In this document: piece after piece, positions 1 through 8,938 of the stretch | How positions within the stretch are numbered: the stretch's first letter is position 1 | Layout: each line of letters starts with the position of its first letter | Assembly (NCBI GenBank): GCA_037176725.1 | Contig: JAZBRS010000077.1 | Location: 3,782,001 to 3,846,000, forward strand | Length of the DNA: 64,000 nucleotides | Origin: Posidonia oceanica | Taxonomy: Eukaryota > Streptophyta > Magnoliopsida > Alismatales > Posidoniaceae | Reading direction: 5' to 3' | The notes under the pieces: model-generated | Told to the model about the DNA's origin: nothing | What the model saw: only the letters and a program-made list of their open reading frames with translations | The model's database searches: none | Translations under genes and position numbers: made by a program

Positions 1-631
1 AGAGGATCGAAGACTACCTGCAGAGCTTCAATATCAAGCATCACTGATCCTCGCCTTATCGGCCACAGATGAACGGCACGGTAGAGTCTGCCAACAAGAA
101 TCTTATCAAAATCTTGAAAAAGATGGCAGAGACTCACAAGGACTGGCATGAAAAGCTTCCATACGCACTCTGGGCATACATGACATCAGTCCGGACCTCG
201 ACAGGAGCCACCCTGTACACTCTGGTGTACGACATGGAGGCAATGCTGCCTGTCGAAGTAGAGATCCCCTCACTACGGATCCTACGAGAAGTTGAGCTGG
301 AAGAAGCAGAATGGGTCGAAGACCACTGCATCTAGCAGAACCTGATCGATGAGCATAGGCTGCAGGCTATACATCATGCTCAGTGCTACCAGAAGCGCTC
401 GGCCAGAGCATACTTGAAGAAGGTTAGGCCCTGAACCTTCAATCCAGGGGATATGGTCCTTCGAGCTATCCATCTCCTCGACGGCCAAAGGAAATTCTGG
501 CCCAACTGGCACGACCCCTTCTTGATCAAGCGGGTCTCTTCTTCGATGGCGCAGCAATCCTTGAGGACATGGACCAGGTCAAGCAGTCTGAGCCGGTCAA
601 TTCATGCTACCTCAAGAAGTACTACCAGTAG
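1..631 (+). pseudogene. Element H integrase, C-terminal part, broken
   Basis: This is the end of a retrotransposon integrase, which would insert the element cDNA into the chromosome. The region carrying the catalytic Glu is visible as NGTVESANKN, followed by the stretch ending PVEVEIPSLRILRE and the C-terminal GDMVLRAIHL segment. The DNA-binding zinc finger and the first two catalytic Asp lie off the window. In-frame stops sit at 45-47, 333-335 and 432-434, at positions where element C has Arg, Gln and Arg. A frameshift near 535-560 separates the last segment, which ends with CYLKKYYQ and a TAG at 629-631. The terminal peptide matches the ends of the A and C integrases. Confidence 0.9.
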
Positions 632-2326
632 CCTATCGCTGCTACCTTGTAGAGTCCTTTCTCTTACTTCTTGCATTCCTTCTTTCCCATGCGTTTTAGG
701 TTTGTTTGTTTATCAGCAGAGAAAGTTGTAAATGTATTATGTGCATTACTATCATAAGCCCGATGACGAAAGTCGGAGATGCATGCCTACTCTGGAAGGA
801 GTACTCTCTACCTCACCCGACACTACTTAGATGTCCTAACTAGTGAAGGAGCCACCATCCAAGAGGTAGACGAAATGTCCAAACCCCTCTAGAACTTACA
901 CCTCCAGAGGGAGAAAAAATCCTAGGGTGTGAGAGAGTGTGAGCAAACCCTACATGTCTTAGCTTGGGCACCACAAAAAGACTAGAAGGCGAAGACAGAA
1001 GTCGGCCCTAGAGATAGAGGTGTGCAGCACAACCTTATCCCTCCGAATTGCTTCGGAGATGGTCCAACATCCGCACCTAGGAGTCTACCAGCCTTGCAAA
1101 GCCTAGTCCCCCATCTTAAAACTAGGCACCCATTACCTCTAAGTTAGGGACAGCGGAAGCCTATGAGCCAAAAAAAAGAACAAGAAAGAAAAGACAAAAA
1201 GCAAAAAAAAACAAGCAAAACAAAAGAGGGGCAAAAACAAAAATCAACCCGAGAAAAAAGGCAAGCAATGTGATCCTGCCCCCTTTCGCCTACCTTAGGG
1301 AAGAACTAAAGTTTGCACCTAGGAAGTACACAAATCCCATGAGGCCTAGCCACCCTTCTCCAGCAAGCAACCCCCCAGCTCCATACCAGGTGTCCACTAC
1401 CTCCTAGCCAGGGATAGGGGAAACCTGCACACTTATGTGGGAGCAAAAGAAAAAAAAAATGGAAAGAGTAGGTGTAATTCCTTGAGAGTTTGGCATGGAG
1501 CCCGTCCTCACTACACCACCACCCATGAACCACCAGTACCCAATCCGAAGTGCCACCAACAGTTAGGAATCCGAGTAGAGTCTGGTGAATCAGAGACCGC
1601 TCCTTCCTTTGCAGCAGGTATCAAGCACTCCATATGCTGAGGGCAATAGATTTAGTATAGAGCATGCATGCATCTATTCACTATCAAATCACTTCTTTTG
1701 CCCCTTTCCTCCCACTCTGCAAGGCTTAGCTCAATGCTGGGACAGTACTTCTGCCAAGGTAGGTCGACCGCCTCCGAGCCTCAGAACGGTCCATCACTGT
1801 CAGTGCAGCGGCCCAAAGAGTGCACCAGTAATCAAAGTTAAGGCAGCCACTCCCAGAGGCAGCGGGACAACTTTGGCACCCCTTTGGGGCCCCTCACGAG
1901 CCATCGGGTCTGCACAGTCAAGCATCACCCCTAATCTATTTGCGACTTCACTCTGGGTGGATGAAGTCCCTTTCCGCTTGCCCCTTTGCTCCGTGCAGGA
2001 CAAGTACAAGCGTACCTCCTTTGTGACTTCGTTCCAAACGGGCAAAGCCCCCTTCCCTTATCTCCTCGCTCCGCACAGACGAGGACAGTAGTGCCTTTTG
2101 TGCGACTTCGCCCTGTGCAGGCGAAGCCCCCCTTGCTTAGCTGAATGTGCTTGAATTTTGTGGTCTAATTGCTAGCTGTAGCATTTAAACTGCTTTATCA
2201 GCTTTATATGCACATCTGCTTATCTGTCTGCCAGTACTATATGCCTATACATGTTCCAGATTGATGAACAGCTTTGACTACAGGTACTCAAAGATTTTGC
2301 ACAAACTGCCTGCATTCTCTTCTGCA
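632..2326 (+). other. Element H post-integrase non-coding spacer
   Basis: No convincing gene is present. The block at about 755-1110 is recognisably shared with element C (about 46515-46810) and element A (about 17595-17900). It holds a GATGACGAAAGTCGGAG-like start, the words GATGTCYTAACTAGTGA and GGAGCCACC, a purine tract at 906-919, and a CCCTAGAGATAGAGG word. Purine- and A-rich stretches occupy 1165-1265. The rest, up to the accessory ORF, has no recognised feature. Short open frames here are not conserved between the families. Confidence 0.6.
906..919 (+). promoter_or_regulatory. Purine tract downstream of integrase (possible secondary polypurine tract), element H
   Basis: AGAGGGAGAAAAAA follows an ACACCTCC word about 275 bp after the integrase stop. 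Elements A (17749-17762) and C (46668-46681) have the same tract after the same CACCTC word. It begins like the true polypurine tract of these elements (AGGGAGGGGC). A role as a second plus-strand primer is inference only. Confidence 0.4.
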
Positions 2327-3529
2327 ATGGGTTTCCCTACCTTGGTGACTCCGACACACTGCTCCGGGACTCTCCGAGAGTGGATTCCCAAGCTCACTGA
2401 GGCTGACTATGAGAAGTTGCGCATGTGGGGCATACCATCCAAGCTTCTGAAAGCTGCTAATGTGGAGGTTAGCCGACATCTCTTGTGCGCTGCTGTAAGG
2501 TTCTAGAAGCTAGCGCACCACGTCTTTCGCTACGGCAGGACGGAACTGACGCCAACACTGGAGGAAGTACGCCGGATCTGCGGCTTCTCCACGCTCATGG
2601 GACCAGCTGTGTTCATGAGGCGTACTGGCTATGTTGCTGTCTTGAGAGAGCTAACTGGACTCTCTGCACAAAGCTGCGAGAAAAGACTAGTCTGCATTGA
2701 CGAGCCTATGCCTGCCCTCCGCCTGAACTACTTTGAGGAAGTCTCCAAAAAGCGTGCCGCACTGGGAGATGAACTATGGCTCCGCGGCTTCGACACCTGC
2801 TTCTTGGGCGAGCTAATCTTCAGCCATGACCGAATGACTGTCGCTATTGAAGTTGCGGAGATCACCCTTGCTGTAGTGACCCGCCAAATCGACTTTGCAC
2901 CTGTCGTCCTAGCTGAGACCTACCACGGGTTGGACCGCATTTCGCACCATTGCCGCCACTTTCATGACTGCAGGGCTCTGGTACAGGTGTGGCTGACCGA
3001 ACATTTGGAGATAGACATCCTGTGCCCCCAGAAACATGCATTTGACACATACTGCAGTAGCAGCCACGCCAAGACCATTAAGACCGTCCGCGAGGAGTAT
3101 GAAAGGCTGGAAAAGCTGACAGATGATACAATGACCTAGCGTATCATCCCATCTGTAGCAGAGCCGTTCAGTATTTTCTTCGACATCCGTGACATGCGAC
3201 TGGTCGTCCTGCTAGGGTTCATCGAAGGCGTGGAGTATCACCCCATCCGGGTCATGCGGCAGTTTGGTTTCCAACAGGGAGCTTTTGTCGACAGCACAAC
3301 ACCGAAGCTGCTCAAGCCCTATCCTTTCAGCACAGTCGCTGCCACAACAAAGCTAGCCGACCTCATGCGTCATGGGGTACTATCCACAGACATTCCAGCT
3401 GTAAATGGCTCAGGATGCACTCCTGAGTACCTGACTGAAGTGCAGGGGCTCTGGCCCATTAATGAGATCCCACCTGTTGCACCTCTGTTTCCTGACACCA
3501 GGAGGTCGAAGAAGGCCCGGATCAGTTAG
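2327..3529 (+). pseudogene. Element H accessory ORF: plant mobile-domain/DUF7745-like protein, two premature stops
   Basis: This is a single reading frame of about 400 codons, downstream of integrase and in sense. It starts MGFPTLVTP. Recognisable signatures are the WG-led helix (KLRMWGIPSKLL), then FGRTELTPTLEEVRRICGF as typical of DUF7745 or plant mobile-domain proteins, then GDELWLRGF, and a C-terminal KKAR cluster. Two TAG codons interrupt it, at 2504-2506 and 3137-3139, both where element C has Trp, as expected from G-to-A decay. No intron is visible, unlike the antisense homologue in element A. The function is unknown; the family is recalled from general knowledge, not from a search. 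The start was chosen because C starts at the same residue. Confidence 0.75.
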
Positions 3530-3996
3530 GGCATTTGTGTGACAACATGCCTCTCTTTTTGAGACTGCTGTATTTTGTTCAGCCTGCTACAGGCATGTAA
3601 CCAAGACTTTGTTAATACAAGGATGTTTCGTACCATTTGCTTGTGTGTTTGGTTTGCCTTCCATAACATAATGCGCGCATGGTCTCAATCACATCTTCAG
3701 CATACTGCCTCAGCTTCGCAGATCCGACCCCTCAGAGCTGTGAGAAGGGCACTATCAGATACTGACAGCTTGCAAGCTCAGAAGCAACTACCAACATTCT
3801 CAGCACCAAGGGAAGCTGCAAGAAGACCCTACGTTCCACTTGGATGCCAGAATCTCTGTAGACCAGCGCCGTCAATGCGGGCAAAGCCATCGAGCGCTCC
3901 CGGCCAAATCCTCGCCGAGCTGGTAGCCCAAACTACTCGTTTGACAAGCGTGTCAGCTTTGTCTATCGCTTTTGATGCCAAGGGCGCTTCGACTGT
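3530..3996 (+). other. Element H region between accessory ORF and hairpin array
   Basis: No gene is supported. The 146-codon open frame at 3575-4015 is not conserved in C. The segment ends in a block (about 3955-3996, TTTTGATGCCAAGGGCGC and following) that also precedes the same large hairpin at 30385-30410 and at 49610-49637 in element C. Confidence 0.5.
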
Positions 3997-4035
3997 CCCC
4001 TGGTATCATCCCTGATACCAGGGGCATCTTTTTTT
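3997..4035 (+). promoter_or_regulatory. Large perfect hairpin followed by T-run, element H copy 1
   Basis: A 12-bp perfect stem (left arm CCCCTGGTATCA, loop TCCC, right arm TGATACCAGGGG) at 3997-4024 is followed by CATC and seven T. The same structure occurs at 30411-30438 in H, 26327-26345 in A (degraded) and 49638-49664 in C. In C one stem pair changes from A-T to G-C on both arms. It resembles an intrinsic terminator in form, but this is a plant retroelement and the role is unknown. Confidence 0.7.
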
Positions 4036-4144
4036 GCTCACCCATGGTATCACATCTCCAACTGCATCCAGGCTAGCATGCCTAACTGTCGCGGGCCCAT
4101 CCGTTTCCTTGCTCCGCCTTCGGATTTTGGTGCCCTTTTACCCT

Positions 4145-4833
4145 TTGCGGTCGATAAGTCTGAAACTTATCACATTCCAATCCTTTGTGGTCGATAAGTC
4201 CGAAACTTATCAGTAACCCCTTTGCAGTCGATAAGTCTGAAACTTATCACATTTCAACCTTTTGCGGCCGATAGGTCCAAAACCTATCATCTACCAACAA
4301 CCCTTGCGGTCGATGGGTCTGAAACCTATTATTTCTGGCCAATAAGTTCGAAACTTATCATCTTTCCTTTGCGGTCGATAGGTTCGAAACCGATCCTTTC
4401 CGGTGGATAAGTCCGAAACTTATCATCCACTCCTTTTGCGGTCGATGGGTCCGAAACCTATCATTTATCACATCGTGCTACCTTTGTGGCTGATAAGTCT
4501 GAAACTAATCCGATCTTGGTTGATAAGCCTGAAAGCTTATCATACCAATCTATCGCTTCCAATTGATAGGACCATAAACTATCGCTTCCAATTGATAGGA
4601 CTGTAAACTATCCGATCCTCGTTGATAAGCCTAAAAGCTTATCATACCAATCTATCGCTTCCAGTTGATAGGGTCGTAAACTATTCGATCCTGGTTGATA
4701 AGCCTGAAAGCTTATCATACCAATCTATCGCTTCCGGTTGATAGGACTGTAAACTATCGCTTTCGGTTGATAGGACCGTAAACTATCGCTTCCAGCCGAT
4801 AAGTCCGAAACTTATCCGGTCTTGGTTGATAAG
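4145..4833 (+). repeat. Array of short hairpins (GATAAGTCCGAAACTTATC type), element H
   Basis: More than 15 quasi-palindromes of 17-20 nt are spaced by 10-40 nt. Examples are GATAAGT/ACTTATC with loop CTGAA at 4153-4171, GATAGGT/ACCTATC with loop CCAAA at 4270-4288, and GATAAGC/GCTTATC with loop CTGAAA at 4697-4716. Units of GATAGGACTGTAAACTATC type lie at about 4565-4790. Many units are preceded by TTGCGGTC or GCTTCCGGTT. Left and right arms change together between units. The array continues beyond the element A insertion at 29946-30200. Confidence 0.85.
4829..4833. repeat. Target-site duplication (left) of element A
   Basis: ATAAG directly precedes the TGTAGACACC start of the 5' LTR and is repeated as ATAAG at 29941-29945, immediately after the 3' LTR end GGTCACA. 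Confidence 0.9.
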
Positions 4834-5529
4834 TGTAGACACCCCAAATCTGGAAGTCGGGTGACGTTTGTTTACTCCCAGAAGCGCGTGGACGAGGTGG
4901 CTCCAACCTTTTCTTGGAACCCCAAACCTAGACCCAAACCAGCCCAGACCAGCCAAAACCCCACCAATCATATCCCAACACGTCCACTACCACAAAAACC
5001 CCAAAGCCCTAGCCCTGGATGGTCCTCGAACCAAAGAAGCAAGATCAAAAAGGTGAGGCAGCTACAGACGGGATCACTCCCACGCCGAGCTCCCACATGT
5101 TTTCCTACATCAGTGGCAACACTAACGGGATCACTCTCGCGTTGAGCTCCTGCGTGGCACTCTCGTGTGTTTTCCTGCATCAGTGGCAGAAACTGGCACT
5201 CTGACACTCGCGTATAGCTCCCGTGGAGCTCCCGCTTGTTGTCTTGTGTCGGTAGCGAAAATTGACAAACTGACACCCGCGCCAAGCTCCCGCGTCGAGC
5301 TCCTGCATTTTGTCCTACGTCAGTAGCAAAAATCAAGCGGACCAATCACCTTGGCCCACCTCTTCCTCGCTCGCCATTGGCTCCTGCCGATCTGGGCTCG
5401 TGCCTCCGGACACCTGGATCATCCAACCGCACGTCCCAACCAACTCCATCCATCGATCTTCAACTAACATCCCGTCCACCCATTTTGAATCTCGATCTGC
5501 GCTAACGGCCAGCGTCGACTTCCTCCACC

Positions 5530-5536
5530 TATAAAA
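5530..5536 (+). promoter_or_regulatory. TATA box of element A 5' LTR
   Basis: TATAAAA lies in the CCTCCACCTATAAAACGAC context about 700 bp into the LTR. The same word is at 27632-27638 in the 3' LTR. Transcription would start about 30 bp downstream, which would leave about 2.3 kb of R plus U5. The start point itself cannot be seen. Confidence 0.7.
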
Positions 5537-7261
5537 CGACAACCAAAACCTCACCTCCTCTGGTTAGCACTTCCCTAGCTTCCCTGAGTACTCCACCTAC
5601 ACCCAGAGCATCCCCCCGAGCTTCCCAGAGCTTCCCGACCTCTGAAACCCCTCAATTCCGGCGTTCTGGGATTGAGGACCTATCTCCGGTGAATCCCCTC
5701 ACTGTCGAGACGCCCATCGGAATTCCATCACCTCCAGAGCAACCCTGTGAGCCCGTGAGGGAGAGCACCACCTTCCCAAGTAACCTCCTGAGCTCCGCAG
5801 CCTCTGTCCACCTGCCTGTTTGCAGCAACGACGTCGCCGAAGAAGACAGCGTCTGCAGCGCGTCCTAGGCAAGCATCCGACCTTCTGATAACTTAGAGTG
5901 GTTTCCAATTGTAGTGCGTTCATTCCCTAAGAGTTTTCTGCATCAATTACTGCCTACATTGCCTTTTCCCCCTCTCCTCTGCTGCCTCTCGTGCAAGGCA
6001 GACGGCTCGCGCCCGACCTCGCACCGACGCACCCATAGCCGCCTCGCCTCGTTGCACAGAGCCTCCGGCTAGTTCCCCCATGCTCGCCTCTAACCTCCTC
6101 AGTGCGCCTTTGGCTGATAGCGCCCTCCAAGCTGCCTCTATGGCCGGCGGAGAAGCGTGGTCGCCGGCGCTGTAATGCCGAGGTGGGGGCGGCGATTCGA
6201 GCGGCGCCACCTTGCATCCGTACCTCGTGTGGATAGCTGGGTGTGCCACCTTGCCTCCCCAATTGATTTTACCGCATTCCATTGAGCATCGGGCCCGGAA
6301 TCGGGCGATGAAGATCCTCTATCTGACAAGCCGATCCCGCACCGAGGTCCCGCGTAGACCTCCCGCATGTTTGACTGTGACATCAGGCCGAGCTTCCAAC
6401 CTCTTTCTGACCCTTGATAGCATCTGTTTCCTTCATACTTTTACATAATATTGTTGTCTAGCATCCTCTCTTCAGTACCCATCTGCTTTCTTTAAGTTTC
6501 ATTATTTGTTGGTCTCGGAATCTGGCGATGAAGGTTCTCTATCTCAACCGACTGGTCCCGCATCGAGGTCCCGTGTGGATCTCCCACGTGTTTGACTGAG
6601 ATATCAGGCAGAGTTCCCAGCCATCATTCCGACCTTCGTTTATGCCTATTTCTTAGATATTATTGCATAATATTGTTCCGGGATACTTCCTCCCCATCAT
6701 CCAACCGGTCCCATACCGAATTGGATTGAGGAGGGCCTCCCATTCGGCTATGACTTACCACTGGAAATGCGAACTGTCCCCGTGTGGAGGTCCCGTGTGA
6801 GACCCCCGCGTAGTTAGCAGTGGCTTCTACAGATGTGGCTAGAGCCTTTCTTCCCTCATTTTAGCTACCCCTCATGCATGTTTACATTCAAGTACCCTTA
6901 TTTACTTCTCTGTTTCCTTTTGAGCATTGTTTACTTAAGTCTTACATGCTTTACCTATACTCTTTATCATGTACGTTACCTTCCCGCTTTACATTGTTGA
7001 TCTCCTAATTTCTTGCAGTATGTGTGATGTTTAATTACATTCTATCTTCTCGTACTTACTTCCCTCATGCATGCTTACTTCTTAGCCTTATGTAGCTATT
7101 TGCCTTGGTCTTTACTTAATCTATCTACATGTTTACTTGAGATTCTTTCCTTTCGCCTTCTTAAAATATCATGGCATGTTTTCTTTAGCTAGAGCATATT
7201 AATTGGCCTTCAACCTACATTGAGCCACACTATGAGCGGAATGACGTTAGAAAAGGCCACT

Positions 7262-7318
7262 CCTCGGGCGTGTCGGGGGTGCCTAACACCTTCCCCGCAC
7301 GTACCAGGAGCCCTTACC
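7262..7318 (+). promoter_or_regulatory. Conserved GC-rich LTR box with small hairpin, element A 5' LTR
   Basis: The core GGGGGTGCCTAACACC followed by TTCCCCGCACGTA is flanked by TCTAGACC-like text downstream. The same box, nearly unchanged, is at about 29363-29420 (A 3' LTR), 38809-38865 (C 5' LTR), 57350-57411 (C 3' LTR) and reversed at about 58621-58685 (D). GGTG/CACC can pair around CCTAA. Most other LTR sequence differs between the A and C families, so the box is probably functional. Confidence 0.65.
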
Positions 7319-7842
7319 CATCTCTAGACCGCAATGACCCAGTGTCGCATCCGTTTTGCATGGATCCACTTTGTTTTCTTTCACTTTCTTCATTTACTCC
7401 GGTTTTCCTTGTCTTCCGGCTTTTCCCAATTAGACTAGGTGGCGACTCCCCTATTTTTGTTGTTGTTTATCTTATTTGCCGATTTCGATGTTTATTGGTG
7501 ATTTTACACTCTTTATCGGGTCGAATCTTCCTCGAATATGCCATTTATTGAGACCCTCTTTCTCTTCGACCGGGCATCTGCGAGCTTTGGCAGCGGCTCC
7601 CGTATCGTATGCGAGAGACGGTCGCATAAGAATGACCACTCCGTCAAGGAATTTAGACTTGATCCCTTTCCTTTTCCTTTATTCTTTTATCGTCACTTAT
7701 CATTTTATTGGTGTTTTCTTCCTCGAGTCGAACTTTCCTCGGATACACCATTAGCTGTGGCCCTCATTCCCTATGGTCGAGCGTCTGCGAGCTTTGGCAG
7801 CGGCCCCCGAGTCGTACGTCGAAAGAGACGGTCACAGTAAAG

Positions 7843-7860
7843 TGGCGACTCCGCTTGGGA
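7843..7860 (+). promoter_or_regulatory. Primer-binding site (tRNA-Arg type), element A
   Basis: TGGCGACTCCGCTTGGGA begins 6 nt after the LTR end. As recalled, plant tRNA-Arg ends in CCCCAGCGGAGTCG plus CCA, whose complement is TGGCGACTCCGCTGGGGA, so there is one mismatch. tRNA-Arg priming is typical of Ogre/Tat elements. Confidence 0.88.
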
Positions 7861-8938
7861 TACTAGACTCTGACTTTTTGTTTTCCGCCTTCCGCTTACC
7901 TTGTGGTCCTTTCTTGCTTGCACCTTTGTTCTAGCCCTTTGTTATTCCACTTAGCGCTTATGTCGTGATTGATTGTTCATTCTCTTTCCACACCTACATA
8001 TCATTATCACCGCACGCACATGCCTTCGTGTACATGCCTTCTTTTGGTTTGATTGTTTTATTTCACAAATCATGTACCCAACACAATCACATGCCATGCT
8101 CATGCCTTTTGATGTGTTGTATGATTTAGCATTGCCATGACTGAATGTTTGTTTCCCCTTTCTTGCATTTATCCTAAGGTAAAGTAGAGATGTGATTACC
8201 TCCTTCCTTCGTCTAACTTAAAACAAGCAAGTAAAAGTGACACTTAGGCTTACTAGAGCTTCTACATCAACTTCAACCCCTTTTTTGCGGTTAATAAAAC
8301 GGGCAAGCTAAAAAACTTAATGCATACTCGCATGTTTAAGCATATAGGGCATGCATTCTTCTCCTCCCTGAGTCCGCCTATTTAGTCTGAGAAGGACAGG
8401 TCCCGTCCCCCGTTCCGTCGCTTTGGCGATAGCGCAGGTGGCTTGGCCTTGTCCCCCCTTGTCTGGGGTCGTGTCAGTGTTACTAGGGGGTACAAGCCTT
8501 GCTTTTGGCAGGTTGACGGCTCCCCAACACACCACTCGTCACCGCTTGGCTTCAGCCAGGATTTAGATGGGAGCCTTACTTTTCTGACCGAGTTGGAGAC
8601 CTATACACCCTGTGTGGATCCAGAGTAGATAACCTACTAGGACACTAGATTGGTGAGAGAGAGCATGTTAGAGAGCATTCACATGCATACATATCACGAC
8701 TAACAGCATTTGCATTCATTTGTCAGGTCCTAACCTCTTTGTTTGCTTTGTCCCTCAGGTCTGTGAGCGAGTTCCCTTGTCGGAGCTCGAGTCTGTTTCT
8801 TTGCTCACGCCCCTGTTGTGACACCCTTTTCTCGACCCTCCTTTCTCGAGATATCCGTCGAGTTCAACGATAGCTCGTCCTAGGCGTCGTCCTTCTTTTC
8901 CTTGTCGCAGTCCAGTTCTCACTCGCTCTCGGACCGCC
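7861..8938 (+). other. Element A untranslated leader
   Basis: No gene is present. The segment at about 8330-8700 is clearly shared with the C leader (about 39875-40240). Shared words include CATATAGGGCATGCATTCTTCTC, a C-run/G-run hairpin (CCCC...GGGG at about 8452-8468), GGGTACAAGC and CCTACTAGGACACTAG. This conservation upstream of gag, in otherwise diverged elements, suggests packaging or dimerisation signals. Confidence 0.6.

Larger units (their letters stand above)
1..4833 (+). mobile_element. Element H, left part: Tat/Ogre-like Ty3/gypsy retrotransposon interrupted by element A
   Basis: The 3' half of a plus-strand Tat-type retrotransposon enters from the left edge. It carries the integrase tail, a non-coding spacer, an accessory ORF and a hairpin-rich region, in the same order as element C. 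It stops at 4833, where element A is inserted, and resumes at 29941. The insertion duplicated ATAAG (4829-4833 and 29941-29945). Its 5' LTR, gag and most of pol lie outside the window. Stops in both ORFs show that it is decayed. Confidence 0.88.
4834..7836 (+). repeat. Element A 5' LTR
   Basis: It starts TGTAGACACCCC and ends GACGGTCACA. The 3' LTR (26934-29940) matches along its whole length, with mostly C/T and G/A differences. U3 contains four tandem units of about 65 bp rich in GAGCTCC (about 5075-5335) and a TATA box at 5530. The long R/U5 side holds three CCCGCGT...TGTTTGACTG words (about 6345, 6560 and 6785) and a conserved GC box at 7262-7318. It also holds PBS-like words at 7440 and 7633 upstream of the true PBS. 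Confidence 0.93.

Noticed and set aside
4145..4833. CRISPR-like array of repeats and spacers
   Set aside because: Units are 17-20 nt palindromes with variable sequence and irregular spacing inside a plant retrotransposon; no cas genes and eukaryotic context.
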